A stretch of DNA of 51,218 nt from 66-474 sp035688305 (GCA_035688305.1 DASSNC010000063.1:1-51218); one strand, 5' to 3'; positions 7,936 through 16,123 are shown, numbered from the stretch's first letter. Notes: generated by a model not told the origin, from the sequence alone. A program made the numbers and translations.

Positions 7936-8334
7936 ATGAACGTACGCACGCTTGTCCTGACGGCCGCCGTCGCCGCCGCCTTCGCTTGGATTCCTGCATT
8001 CACGCACGCTGCGGTGCCGGATGATTCCGCACCGGCGATGTCGCAGGATTCGATGCAGCACGACTCGATGAAGCACGACTCGATGAAGCACGACTCGATG
8101 AAGCACGACTCGATGAAGCACGATTCGATGAAGCATGACTCGATGAGGCACGATTCGATGCAGCACGATTCGATGAAGCACGATTCGATGAAGCACGACT
8201 CGATGAAGCACGATTTGATGAAGCACGACTCGATGAAGCACGACTCGATGAAGCACGACTCGATGAAGCATGACTCGATGCAGCACGATGCGATGAAGCC
8301 CGCCAGCGATTCGGCCATGTCCAGCGGCGGCTGA
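7936..8334 (+). CDS. Secreted methionine-rich pentapeptide (MXKDX-type) repeat protein, MrpX-like
   Basis: A 132-residue protein with a clear Sec signal peptide (MNVRTLVLTAAVAAAFAWIP, cleavage near THA-AV). The mature part is almost only pentapeptides of the form M-K-H-D-S: 17 consecutive units from MSQDS to MQHDA, with variants MQHDS, MRHDS and MKHDL, then a degenerate MKPAS and a short Ser/Gly tail. This is the pentapeptide MXKDX repeat family. A relative, MrpX of Azospira, is a periplasmic hypochlorite scavenger whose methionines are oxidised and then reduced by an Msr enzyme. Histidine in nearly every unit also allows metal binding. GAGGA lies eight bases before the ATG. A SigF-type promoter lies upstream and a hairpin downstream. 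Confidence 0.88.
   Translation: MNVRTLVLTAAVAAAFAWIPAFTHAAVPDDSAPAMSQDSMQHDSMKHDSMKHDSMKHDSMKHDSMKHDSMRHDSMQHDSMKHDSMKHDSMKHDLMKHDSMKHDSMKHDSMKHDSMQHDAMKPASDSAMSSGG
8038..8292 (+). repeat. 17-unit 15-bp tandem repeat coding for MKHDS pentapeptides
   Basis: Seventeen in-frame units of 15 bp (type ATGAAGCACGACTCG) run without interruption. Units differ mainly at synonymous positions (GAC/GAT, CAC/CAT), plus a few substitutions (CAG or AGG for AAG; one TTG for TCG). The near identity at DNA level points to recent slippage or recombination, so copy number may vary between strains without breaking the frame. Confidence 0.97.
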
Positions 8335-8356
8335 GCGCGTCGCAACGAGCATCGTG

Positions 8357-8380
8357 GCGCCTTGCGTTTCGGCAAGGCGC
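8357..8380 (+). terminator. Hairpin after the Met-rich repeat gene
   Basis: GCGCCTTGC (8357-8365) pairs perfectly with GCAAGGCGC (8372-8380) across a six-base loop. There is no T-tract, so it may be an RNA 3'-end stabiliser or a Rho-assisted terminator rather than a canonical intrinsic one. Confidence 0.45.
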
Positions 8381-8438
8381 TGCGTGCACGCCGCAAACGC
8401 CGCTATCCTGCGCAGCAACGGCAACCGGCGTGCGGACA

Positions 8439-9170
8439 ATGCAAAAACTGCTGCTGATCCAGACTGGCGAAGCACCGGAATCACTCACGGAGCAATTCGG
8501 CGGCTTCGCCGACTGGTTCCGCGCGGCCATGCGCATCGATGCCGCCGGGTTGCAGGTCGCACGCGTCGACGAAGGCGCCAGCTTGCCCGCGCCCGAGACG
8601 ATCGCCGGCGCGGTGATCACCGGCTCGGCCGCGATGGTCACCGACCGCGCTGGCTGGAGCGAGCGCACGGCAGACTGGATCCGCGCCGCACTGGCCGCCG
8701 ACACGCCGCTTTTTGGCGTGTGCTACGGGCATCAATTGATGGCGGATGCGCTGGGGGGCAGCGTCGGCTGGCTACCCGCCGGCCGCGAGATCGGTACGCA
8801 GGCGATCACGTATCGCCAAGGTGCACACGCCGACGCATGGACCGACGGTTTGCCCGCGACCTTCCCCGCCCACACCACGCATCGCCAATCCGTATTGGCG
8901 CCGCCACCCGGCAGCGAGGTGCTGGCGCGTTCGGTGCTCGATCCGCACCAAATGTTGCGCTACGCGCCGCACGCGATTTCCACCCAGTTCCACCCGGAAT
9001 TCACGGCGGCACACATGCGCGCCTATATCGCCGCGCGCGCGGCGACGTTGCGCGAAGAAGGGCTCGATCCCGATGCGCTGAGCGCGCAGGCCGGCGAAGC
9101 CGAAGCCGCGCGTGGGCTGCTGGAACGCTTCGCGCACGCCGCGTTGGCCAGTGCCCGTACTGGAGAATAA
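8439..9170 (+). CDS. Class I glutamine amidotransferase-like protein
   Basis: A 243-residue protein of the GATase1 fold. The nucleophile elbow FGVCYGHQL (about residues 88-96) provides the catalytic cysteine, and TQFHPEF near residue 188 the His and Glu of the triad. VITGSAAMVTD resembles the oxyanion-loop region of GMP-synthase-like amidotransferases. It stands alone, without a synthetase partner gene, so the acceptor is unknown; related single-domain proteins act on gamma-glutamyl compounds or are GuaA-like orphans. The ATG at 8439 is used; a GTG three codons upstream is an alternative. Confidence 0.85.
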   Translation: MQKLLLIQTGEAPESLTEQFGGFADWFRAAMRIDAAGLQVARVDEGASLPAPETIAGAVITGSAAMVTDRAGWSERTADWIRAALAADTPLFGVCYGHQLMADALGGSVGWLPAGREIGTQAITYRQGAHADAWTDGLPATFPAHTTHRQSVLAPPPGSEVLARSVLDPHQMLRYAPHAISTQFHPEFTAAHMRAYIAARAATLREEGLDPDALSAQAGEAEAARGLLERFAHAALASARTGE

Positions 9171-9239
9171 CCCGCACCGAATTCCCGGCCTTGCCACGCA
9201 CCGTCGTTTTCAAATGGCGGTACTCGTGGACGCCCGCAG

Positions 9240-9920
9240 TCAATAGGTTCGTCGCCGCAATCGGCGCGCGACCGCGTTGCGCGAAAGCAGCGCGAACACC
9301 ACGCCGAAGCCGAAACCAGCCAGGTGCGCCCACCACACCACGGTGCCGAAAGCCGGTCCCGCCCAGGTGAACAGCAACTGCAACAGCACCCACATCCCGA
9401 TCAGCAGTGCGGCCGGCACGTGGATGAACTGGAAGTACAGGCCCAGCGGCAACACCAGGCCAAGGCGTGCGCGCGGGAACAGCGCGAGATAGGCGCCGAG
9501 CATCGCCGACACCGCACCACTGCAACCGATGATCGGGCGCAACTGCCCCAACAGCGTCCACGCGCCGATGAGGTTGGCGAAAGCGCCGCCGACCAGGAAC
9601 AGTGTCAGGAACCGGCGCGAGCCCAGCGCACGTTCCGCCGGCAGGCCGAAGATCACCAGGAACAGCATGTTGCCGAGCAGGTGCAGCCAGTCGGCGTGGA
9701 TGAACAGCGACGAGAACGGACGCAACCACAACCAGCCGTCCAGCAGGTCACCGTGGCGGAAAAGGCGCGCCGGCACCGTGCCCCAATCACCCAGCACCGC
9801 GTAGCGGGTCGCCGGCGCCGCCAGCATCAACCACAGGTAGCACGCCACGCACGCCACCACCAACACCGGCGTCACCCAGCGCAGTTCGGTGTGATGCCGC
9901 GTGGGGACGTCGACGAACAT
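9240..9920 (-). CDS. Rhomboid family intramembrane serine protease
   Basis: A 226-residue protein with six predicted membrane helices. The catalytic dyad is visible: Ser134 in GCSGAVSA (the GxSG motif) and His199 in WWAHLAGFGFG. The oxyanion-stabilising HxxxN motif is H80-N84 (HLLGN). Rhomboids cleave single-pass membrane proteins within the inner membrane; the substrate here is unknown. It lies immediately downstream of tyrS on the same strand with 16 bases between, so read-through is possible. Confidence 0.92.
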   Translation of the reverse strand: MFVDVPTRHHTELRWVTPVLVVACVACYLWLMLAAPATRYAVLGDWGTVPARLFRHGDLLDGWLWLRPFSSLFIHADWLHLLGNMLFLVIFGLPAERALGSRRFLTLFLVGGAFANLIGAWTLLGQLRPIIGCSGAVSAMLGAYLALFPRARLGLVLPLGLYFQFIHVPAALLIGMWVLLQLLFTWAGPAFGTVVWWAHLAGFGFGVVFALLSRNAVARRLRRRTY

Positions 9921-9936
9921 CCGCCTACCTTAGCCG

Positions 9937-11148
9937 CTACGCGGCCACCAGCCGCACCCGCGCGAAGTTGCGTTTGCCAACCTGCAGCACGCCTTCGAAG
10001 CCGGCCGCGAACACGCGCTGCGGATCTTCCACCACCACCGCATCGATGCGTACCGCGCGTTCCTTCAACTTGCGGTTGGCTTCCGAGTTGCTGGCGGTCA
10101 ATCCCGCCGCACTCAATAGTGCCGGCAGGCGCAGCCCTTCGGCCGGCACCACGATGTCGTTCAGCGGCAGTGCCGAAGTGTCGCCTTCGCCACGTACCAC
10201 GGCGTGCCAGCCGGCAATGGCCTGCTCGGCCGCGGCGGCGCCGTGGAAGCGCGCGGCCAGTTCGCGCGCAAGCCGCAACTTCGCATCGCGCGGATTCAGC
10301 GCACCGCCCGCGACTTCGCGCTTCATCGCAGCCAATTCGTCCAACGACACTTCGAAGCTCAGCAACTCGAACCAGCGCCACATCAGCTCGTCGCCAATCT
10401 TCATGGTCTTGGTGACCATGTCGATCGCGGGCTCGTCGATGCCGATGTAGTTGCCGAGCGATTTGGACATTTTCTGCACGCCGTCGATGCCTTCCAGCAA
10501 GGGCATCGTCAGCACGATCTGCGGCGGCTGGCCGTAGTGTTCCTGCAAGCCGCGGCCCATCAGCAGGTTGAAGCGCTGGTCGGTGCCGCCGAGTTCCACG
10601 TCCGCCTTGAGCGCCACCGAGTCGTAGCCCTGCACCAACGGATACAGGAACTCGTGGATCGCGATGGGCTGTTCGGATTTGAAGCGCTTGGAAAAGTCAT
10701 CGCGCTCCAGCATGCGCGCCACCGTGTGCTGGCCGGCAAGCTTGACCATGTCGGCGGCAGTCATCTTGTCGAACCATTCGGAATTGAAACGCAGCTCGGT
10801 GTGCTCGCGGTCGAGCACCTTGAACACCTGCTGCGCGTACGTCTGTGCGTTGGCGGCCACCGCCTCGCGCGTCAGCGGTTTGCGGGTGACGTTCTTGCCG
10901 GTCGGATCACCGATCATCCCGGTGAAATCGCCGATCAAAAAAATCGCGGTGTGACCGAGATCCTGGAACTGACGCATCTTGTTGAGCAGCACCGTGTGTC
11001 CGAGGTGCAGGTCGGGCGCGGTCGGATCGAAGCCGGCCTTGACGCGCAGCGGTCGCCCAGTCGCAAGCCGCGCCGCCAATTCTTCGTCCTTGAGGACGGC
11101 GTCGGCGCCGCGGTGGATGATGGAGAGGGCATGCGGGTTCGGGGACAT
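9937..11148 (-). CDS. tyrS: Tyrosyl-tRNA synthetase (class Ic)
   Basis: Charges tRNA-Tyr with tyrosine in the cytoplasm. The 403-residue enzyme has the Rossmann HIGH-type motif HLGH at 48-51, VELGGTDQRFN near 184-194, KMSKS at 226-230, and a C-terminal S4 RNA-binding domain (SNSEANRKLKERAVRID). Length and motif form correspond to the type-2 TyrRS common in Xanthomonas and Pseudomonas. A sigma-70-like promoter lies about 80 bases upstream, divergent from the M23 endopeptidase gene. Confidence 0.96.
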   Translation of the reverse strand: MSPNPHALSIIHRGADAVLKDEELAARLATGRPLRVKAGFDPTAPDLHLGHTVLLNKMRQFQDLGHTAIFLIGDFTGMIGDPTGKNVTRKPLTREAVAANAQTYAQQVFKVLDREHTELRFNSEWFDKMTAADMVKLAGQHTVARMLERDDFSKRFKSEQPIAIHEFLYPLVQGYDSVALKADVELGGTDQRFNLLMGRGLQEHYGQPPQIVLTMPLLEGIDGVQKMSKSLGNYIGIDEPAIDMVTKTMKIGDELMWRWFELLSFEVSLDELAAMKREVAGGALNPRDAKLRLARELAARFHGAAAAEQAIAGWHAVVRGEGDTSALPLNDIVVPAEGLRLPALLSAAGLTASNSEANRKLKERAVRIDAVVVEDPQRVFAAGFEGVLQVGKRNFARVRLVAA

Positions 11149-11226
11149 CGCGGGCTTCCGGGCAAAGGGGGTCGACGCGACACCGAATGGGCACTGCGTC
11201 CACGTATGAAAGTGACGATCGGGTTA

Positions 11227-11256
11227 ATTATGTGTTAATCGCGAAACATCGCGCAA
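11227..11256 (-). promoter_or_regulatory. Sigma-70 promoter of tyrS
   Basis: Minus strand: TTGCGC (11256-11251), 18 bases, CATAAT (11232-11227). The leader before the tyrS ATG is about 75 bases. Confidence 0.5.
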
Positions 11257-11275
11257 ATCTTTGTACGCAAAGGGA

Positions 11276-11305
11276 TTGACGGCCCGATTCCGCGACCGTT
11301 ATGGT
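11276..11305 (+). promoter_or_regulatory. Sigma-70 promoter of the M23 endopeptidase gene
   Basis: TTGACG (11276-11281), 18 bases, TATGGT (11300-11305). Back to back with the tyrS promoter; the leader to the ATG at 11346 is about 33 bases. Confidence 0.5.
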
Positions 11306-11345
11306 ACTGCCCGTTGCTTGTTTCCGCCCTGACCTTGGAACCTCG

Positions 11346-12800
11346 ATGGATCGCCAATTCCGTCGCGCCATTTTTCATGCCGAACATCTTCGGGTGATCC
11401 ATCGCAGGATCCGTCGTTCGCATACGCATTTTTACAAACGCATCAAGCACTGGTCATTGCACGCCGATGCACCGGCCAGCGCGTTCCGCTGGGCGCGCGA
11501 ACGTTGGGCGCTCGCGGGCGGTGCGCTGTTGCTGGCGCTGCTGGCGTTGGTGGGTATCCCGCTGTGGGCCAGCGCGTTCGGGCACGGCGCGCCCGGGCCG
11601 GTTGCGCGGGTAACCATTCCTCTCGCACTCCCGCCGGCGCCGGTCGAGGCTGCACAACCGGTGGTGGCGGCGTGGAAGACCGTCGAAGTCCAGCCCGGCG
11701 ACACACTCTCCGAGATTTTCCAGGCACAGGGATTGAGTGCCGCAGATCTTGCCAACGTGATGGCCAGCGGCAAGGACACCGGCGCACTCAAGTCGCTGCA
11801 TCCCGGCGACGAACTTGGATTCCAGATCGGCGCCAAGGGCCAGTTCGAAGGTTTTCGCTACCAGCCCGATTCCGCCACCGTGGTGACCTTGGCGGCAGCG
11901 AAGGATGGCTTGCAAGCCACCGTCACGTCATTGCCGGTCGAGCGCCGCATGCATTTTGCGCATGGCGTCGTGAACGGTTCGCTGTTCGCGGCTGGCGACA
12001 AGGCCGGCCTGTCGGAAGTGATGGTGTTGAAGCTGGCGGATGTCTTCAAGTACGACATCGACTTCGTCAAGGACTTGCAAGCCGGCGACCAGTTCACCGT
12101 CGTTTACGACGACATCTATCGCAACGGCAAGTTCACGCACGCCGGTGACGTGATCGCGGCCGAATTCGTCAACAAGGGCCATCGCTATACCGCGTACCGC
12201 TTCAAGCAGGCGGACGGCAGCATTGCGTATTACAGCCAGGACGGCCGGCCACTGCGCAGGGCGTTGTTGCGCACCCCGGTGGCGTTCACGCGCATTTCCT
12301 CGCGCTTCGGCATGCGCGTGGATCCGATCCTGGACAAGCGGCGGCTGCACGCCGGCATCGATTACGCCGCACCCACCGGCACGCCGATCCACGCGGCCGG
12401 CGATGGGGTGATCGTGTTCCGGGGCCACCAACGCGGCTTCGGCAACCTGGTCAAGGTCCGCAATACCCCCAAGTACACCACCGGTTACGGCCACATGTCG
12501 CGTTTCGCCAAGGGCCTGCATGTTGGCTCGCACGTCACGCAGGGCGAGGTCATCGGTTATGTCGGCCAGACTGGTTGGGCCACCGGACCACACCTGCACT
12601 ATGAGGTCTGGGTCAACGGCGTGCCGAAAAATCCGCTCACGGTGACGATGCCCAAGCCGGAACCGCTCGACAGCAAGTTGATGGCCGCGTTCAAGCTGCA
12701 GATCGCCCCGATGGTGGCGCGCATCCAGATGATCGACAGCGCCACCCAGCGCATCGCGCGCGTCGACAACGCCGGCAACTACGCCGCCAGCACCAACTGA
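11346..12800 (+). CDS. M23 family DD-metalloendopeptidase with LysM-like domain (MepM-like)
   Basis: A 484-residue periplasmic peptidoglycan hydrolase anchored by one membrane helix (about residues 56-76). Next comes a LysM/OapA-like segment (VEVQPGDTLSEIFQAQGL at 113-130), a middle domain, and a C-terminal LytM/M23 peptidase with zinc and catalytic residues H335 and D339 (HAGIDYAAP), H383 (YGHMS) and H416/H418 (GPHLHYE). Domain order matches E. coli MepM/YebA, which cuts D,D-crosslinks to let the wall grow. An in-frame start 15 codons upstream overlaps the promoter -10, so ATG 11346 is preferred. anmK follows ten bases after the stop, suggesting a wall-turnover operon. Confidence 0.9.
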   Translation: MDRQFRRAIFHAEHLRVIHRRIRRSHTHFYKRIKHWSLHADAPASAFRWARERWALAGGALLLALLALVGIPLWASAFGHGAPGPVARVTIPLALPPAPVEAAQPVVAAWKTVEVQPGDTLSEIFQAQGLSAADLANVMASGKDTGALKSLHPGDELGFQIGAKGQFEGFRYQPDSATVVTLAAAKDGLQATVTSLPVERRMHFAHGVVNGSLFAAGDKAGLSEVMVLKLADVFKYDIDFVKDLQAGDQFTVVYDDIYRNGKFTHAGDVIAAEFVNKGHRYTAYRFKQADGSIAYYSQDGRPLRRALLRTPVAFTRISSRFGMRVDPILDKRRLHAGIDYAAPTGTPIHAAGDGVIVFRGHQRGFGNLVKVRNTPKYTTGYGHMSRFAKGLHVGSHVTQGEVIGYVGQTGWATGPHLHYEVWVNGVPKNPLTVTMPKPEPLDSKLMAAFKLQIAPMVARIQMIDSATQRIARVDNAGNYAASTN

Positions 12801-12810
12801 CAGCCCTGTC

Positions 12811-13926
12811 GTGGCCGGTGCTGCAGCGCCGCTCTACCTCGGCCTGATTTCCGGCACCAGCGCGGACGGCATCGACGCAGCGCTGGTGCGCTTCGCACCA
12901 AAACTGGAAGTCCTCGCTGCGCAAACCTTTGCCTATCCCGATGCGCTGCGTGCCGACATCCTGGCGCTGGCGCGCGGTGACGCGGCCATTCCACTCGCGG
13001 CATTTGGCCGCCTCGACAGCGAAATCGGCGCGCGCTTCGCCGAGGCCGCGTTGGCCCTGCTGCATGACGCAGGGATCGCGCCCGGCGACGTCGCCGCGCT
13101 CGGGTCGCACGGCCAGACCGTCTGCCACCAGCCGCACGGCGCCTATCCGTTCTCGTTGCAGATCGGCGACCCCAACGTGATCGCAGAGCGCACCGGCATC
13201 GTGACGGTCGCGGATTTCCGTCGCACCGACATCGCCGCCGGCGGGCAGGGGGCGCCACTGCTGCCAGCCTTGCACGCCGCAGTCTTCGCCGACCCCGTCG
13301 TGCCGCGCGCGATCCTCAATCTCGGCGGCATCGCCAACGCCACGCTGCTGGTTCCCGGCCAGCCGGTGCTCGGGTTCGACACCGGACCAGCCAATTGCCT
13401 CATGGACGCATGGTCACTGCGCACGCGCGGCACGCCCCGCGACGACGGTGGTGCATGGGCACGCAGCGGGCGGGTGGATGATGCGCTGCTCGCACGCATG
13501 CTTGAAGATCCCTACTTCGCCGCGGCACCGCCGAAGAGCACCGGGCGCGAACACTTCAATCTCGACTGGCTGGATGCACGCGTGTCCGACGGCCTTGCGC
13601 CCGTGGACGTGCAATCGACCCTGCTGCAACTGACGGCGGTCAGTATCGCCAACGCCCTGCAAAGCAGCGGCATCCGCGAGCTGTACGCCTGCGGCGGCGG
13701 CGTGCACAACGACGCGCTGATGGACGCGTTGCGCATTGCGCTGCCGCAGGTGCAGGTCGATACTACCGCGGCGCTTGGGCTTGATCCCGATTTTGTCGAA
13801 GCCGTGGGGTTCGCATGGCTCGCGCGTGCGCGCCTGGAAGGACTACCCGGCAACCTGCCGAGCGTCACCGGCGCGCGTGGTCTACGGGTGCTGGGCGGCG
13901 TCTACGCGCCGCATCCGGTTATTTAA
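12811..13926 (+). CDS. anmK: Anhydro-N-acetylmuramic acid kinase AnmK
   Basis: AnmK opens and phosphorylates 1,6-anhydro-MurNAc released in peptidoglycan recycling, giving MurNAc-6-phosphate. The 371-residue product (E. coli 369) begins with the family signature GLISGTSADGID and contains GSHGQTVCH, ILNLGGIANATLL, GFDTGPANCLMD and the late ELYACGGGVHND. The start is GTG at 12811. Its stop codon TAA shares bases with the stop of convergent ampG: the bases TTAA at 13923-13926 end both genes. Confidence 0.95.
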   Translation: MAGAAAPLYLGLISGTSADGIDAALVRFAPKLEVLAAQTFAYPDALRADILALARGDAAIPLAAFGRLDSEIGARFAEAALALLHDAGIAPGDVAALGSHGQTVCHQPHGAYPFSLQIGDPNVIAERTGIVTVADFRRTDIAAGGQGAPLLPALHAAVFADPVVPRAILNLGGIANATLLVPGQPVLGFDTGPANCLMDAWSLRTRGTPRDDGGAWARSGRVDDALLARMLEDPYFAAAPPKSTGREHFNLDWLDARVSDGLAPVDVQSTLLQLTAVSIANALQSSGIRELYACGGGVHNDALMDALRIALPQVQVDTTAALGLDPDFVEAVGFAWLARARLEGLPGNLPSVTGARGLRVLGGVYAPHPVI

Positions 13927-15182
13927 TGCGGTCGCTCACGCTCGGCCCGGCCGATCGGCCCCCGCAGCGCAATCACCAGCAGCAAGCCGGGAATTCCCGA
14001 TAGCGCGGCGATCACGAAAAAGTGCGACCAGCCGACGTGCGGAATCACCCACGCCGCCAGCGGCCCGAGGAACACCCGGCCGATCGCGGCCAAAGCAGAC
14101 AGCAACGCAAACTGGGTGGCCGAGAAACGCACGTTGCAGAGCGCCGTCAGCAACACCACGAACGCGGTACTGCCGAGACCGCTGAAGAAGTTTTCGGCGC
14201 CAACCACGCCCGCCAACAAGGTGATGTTGGGTCCGCTGTGTACCAGCGACATGTAACCGAGATTCACCAAGGCCTGGCAGACCCCAAGTACCAGCAGTGC
14301 CGGGAACAGCCGCATCCTGGTCACCACCCAACCGCCCGCCAACGCACCCGCCAAACCAGCGACGAGGCCAAACACTTTGTTGATGGTGCCAAGTTGCGCC
14401 AGCGAAAAGTGCGGTACCCGCAGCAGGAACGTGGTCGACAGCGACAACGCGAAAGCGTCGCTGATTTTGTACAGCACCATCAGCAGCAGCCATGCCAATG
14501 CCAGTTTGCCGTAGCGCTGGAAAAAATCGATGAAGGGATCGACCACCGCGTCCACGAAGCGCCGCACGGGAACCTCGTCGGGCGCATCCGGAGACAGTAT
14601 CGAAACCACCATCATGCCCAGCATCAACACGCCCATCAGGCGATAGGTGAATGCCCAGCCTGCATGCTGCGCCAGGATCAATGCCAACGCACCAGACACC
14701 AGCATGCCGACGCGGTAGCCTCCCTGCATGAAGCCGATACCCCAGCCGCGTTCTGCGGGCCTGAGCAAGTCAGTACGGTGGGCGTCGTAGGCGATGTCCT
14801 GGGTGGCCGAGGAAAACGCCACCAGCACCGCGAGAAATACCAGCGTGACCGCTCCACCTTCCGGTGTCGCGAAACTCATGGCCAGCAACGCCAGACCACA
14901 AACCGCCTGCATCAGCACGATCCAGCCTCGGCGGCGGCCAAGCCACGGCATGCGGAAACGATCGAGCAGCGGTGCCCACAGGAACTTGAACACATAGGCC
15001 GTCCCGGTAAGGGTGATCCAGCCGATGTCCTTCAGGCTCAGGCCAGCGGTGGTGAACCACGCCTGCAGGGTGGGATTGGACAACGCGAGCGGCAGGCCGG
15101 AGGAAAACCCCAGCAGGCCGATGCTGAGGATGCGCCAATTGCGCCCGCGCGCCGGATCAGCGGCCGCCAGCTCAGTCTGCAT
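13923..15182 (-). CDS. ampG: AmpG-like MFS muropeptide permease
   Basis: A 419-residue MFS protein with about 12 helices. Recognisable AmpG features: GFSSGLPLAL in helix 1, SSATQDIAYDAHRTDLL in helix 5 and a long YKISDAFALSLSTTFLL segment in the second half. AmpG brings GlcNAc-anhydroMurNAc peptides into the cytoplasm, where AnmK acts, so the neighbouring anmK supports the call. The ATG at 15182 overlaps the last 11 bases of xth, so translation may be coupled; an in-frame ATG 18 codons earlier lies deeper in xth. Confidence 0.88.
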   Translation of the reverse strand: MQTELAAADPARGRNWRILSIGLLGFSSGLPLALSNPTLQAWFTTAGLSLKDIGWITLTGTAYVFKFLWAPLLDRFRMPWLGRRRGWIVLMQAVCGLALLAMSFATPEGGAVTLVFLAVLVAFSSATQDIAYDAHRTDLLRPAERGWGIGFMQGGYRVGMLVSGALALILAQHAGWAFTYRLMGVLMLGMMVVSILSPDAPDEVPVRRFVDAVVDPFIDFFQRYGKLALAWLLLMVLYKISDAFALSLSTTFLLRVPHFSLAQLGTINKVFGLVAGLAGALAGGWVVTRMRLFPALLVLGVCQALVNLGYMSLVHSGPNITLLAGVVGAENFFSGLGSTAFVVLLTALCNVRFSATQFALLSALAAIGRVFLGPLAAWVIPHVGWSHFFVIAALSGIPGLLLVIALRGPIGRAERERPH

Positions 15183-15972
15183 AGTCCACCAACACGGGCG
15201 CATGGTCGGAAAACCGCGGCTCGCGCGTGATCGCACAGGCCGTCGCGCGGCGCCCGATGCCCGGCGTCGCGATCTGGTAATCGATCCGCCAACCGACGTT
15301 GTTGGCGCGCGCGCCGCCGCGGTTGGACCACCAGGTGTATTCCTCGGCCTCCGGTTTCACGACCCGGAAACTGTCGAGCCAGCCATTCGTGGGCGCCGGC
15401 GCGCCATCGCCATGCGCATCGGCGACCAAGCCATTCAGCCACGCGCGTTCTTCCGGCAGGCAACCGGAATTTTTCTGGTTGGATTTCCAGTTGCGGATGT
15501 CGCGCTCGCTGCGCACGATGTTCCAGTCGCCGCACAGGACATACTCGCGGCCGCTCGCTAGCCACCCATCGAAAATCTTCCGGAGTTTTTTCAGCGCCAC
15601 GAACTTGAACTGCTGGCGCTCGTCGCCCGAAGTCCCCGAAGGCACGTACAGCGACACCACCGAAAGGTTTCCGAAGCGTGCTTCGAGGTAACGCCCTTCG
15701 TCATCGAACGGCTTCCAGCCGAGCTTCGTCAGCACCTCGTCCGGCTTGCGCCTGGCGTAGATCGCGACACCGCTGTAGCCCTTCCTGGTCACCGCGTCGC
15801 GATAGAAGCAGTGGCATCCCTGGGGGTGGAACAGCGGGTCGGCCAGTTGCTCCACCTGCGCCTTGGTTTCCTGGATGCAGGTGACATCGGCCTGTTGCGT
15901 GGCCAGCCAATCGAAGAACCCTTTGCGGGCCGCCGAGCGGATGCCGTTGGTGTTGCAGGTGACGATTCTCAT
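15172..15972 (-). CDS. xth: Exodeoxyribonuclease III
   Basis: Repairs abasic sites and removes 3' blocks from DNA. The 266-residue protein shows the exonuclease/endonuclease/phosphatase motifs in order: NTNGIRSA (residues 8-15), CIQETKAQ with the metal-binding Glu, GYSGVAIYARR, the catalytic CGDWNIV, VGWRIDYQIAT and the final SDHAPV with the Asp-His pair. Length matches E. coli XthA. Divergent from pyrE with 152 bases between, which hold an inverted GGGGACCGG repeat. ampG overlaps its end. Confidence 0.95.
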   Translation of the reverse strand: MRIVTCNTNGIRSAARKGFFDWLATQQADVTCIQETKAQVEQLADPLFHPQGCHCFYRDAVTRKGYSGVAIYARRKPDEVLTKLGWKPFDDEGRYLEARFGNLSVVSLYVPSGTSGDERQQFKFVALKKLRKIFDGWLASGREYVLCGDWNIVRSERDIRNWKSNQKNSGCLPEERAWLNGLVADAHGDGAPAPTNGWLDSFRVVKPEAEEYTWWSNRGGARANNVGWRIDYQIATPGIGRRATACAITREPRFSDHAPVLVDYAD

Positions 15973-15978
15973 TGAAGC

Positions 15979-16005
15979 GGGGACCGGAGATCGGGGACCG
16001 GGGAA
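15979..16005. repeat. GGGGACCGG intergenic repeat, left copy
   Basis: Two near-identical 14-base units (GGGGACCGGAGATC, then GGGGACCGGGGAAG, the last bases partly beyond the interval) lie just behind the xth start codon. A copy in inverted orientation lies at 16094-16123, so the pair could fold into a long stem in the xth/pyrE intergenic region. Confidence 0.7.
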
Positions 16006-16093
16006 GCGTAAAGCAAAAGTGCGCGCGATGCCGACTGGGATTCATCCATGCAGAAATCGCCGTCGCTCGTCGCGAACCTGCATCGCGTATCAT

Positions 16094-16123
16094 TCCGGTC
16101 CCAGGTTCCCGGTCCCCGGTCCC
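16094..16123. repeat. GGGGACCGG intergenic repeat, right (inverted) copy
   Basis: Inverted relative to 15979-16005 (reads CCGGTCCCAGGTTCCC, then GGTCCCCGGTCCC). It ends one base before the pyrE ATG and occupies the place of the ribosome-binding site. Confidence 0.7.

Noticed and set aside
8038..8292. CRISPR-like array
   Set aside because: The 15-bp units are directly adjacent without spacers and code for a regular pentapeptide after a signal peptide.
6244..8484. A 746-residue open frame on the minus strand opposite the sigma, anti-sigma and repeat genes
   Set aside because: It exists because the 15-bp repeat and high GC leave the antisense frames open; its translation is low-complexity (HRVVLHRIVLH-like) and lacks family motifs, while the plus-strand genes are clear.
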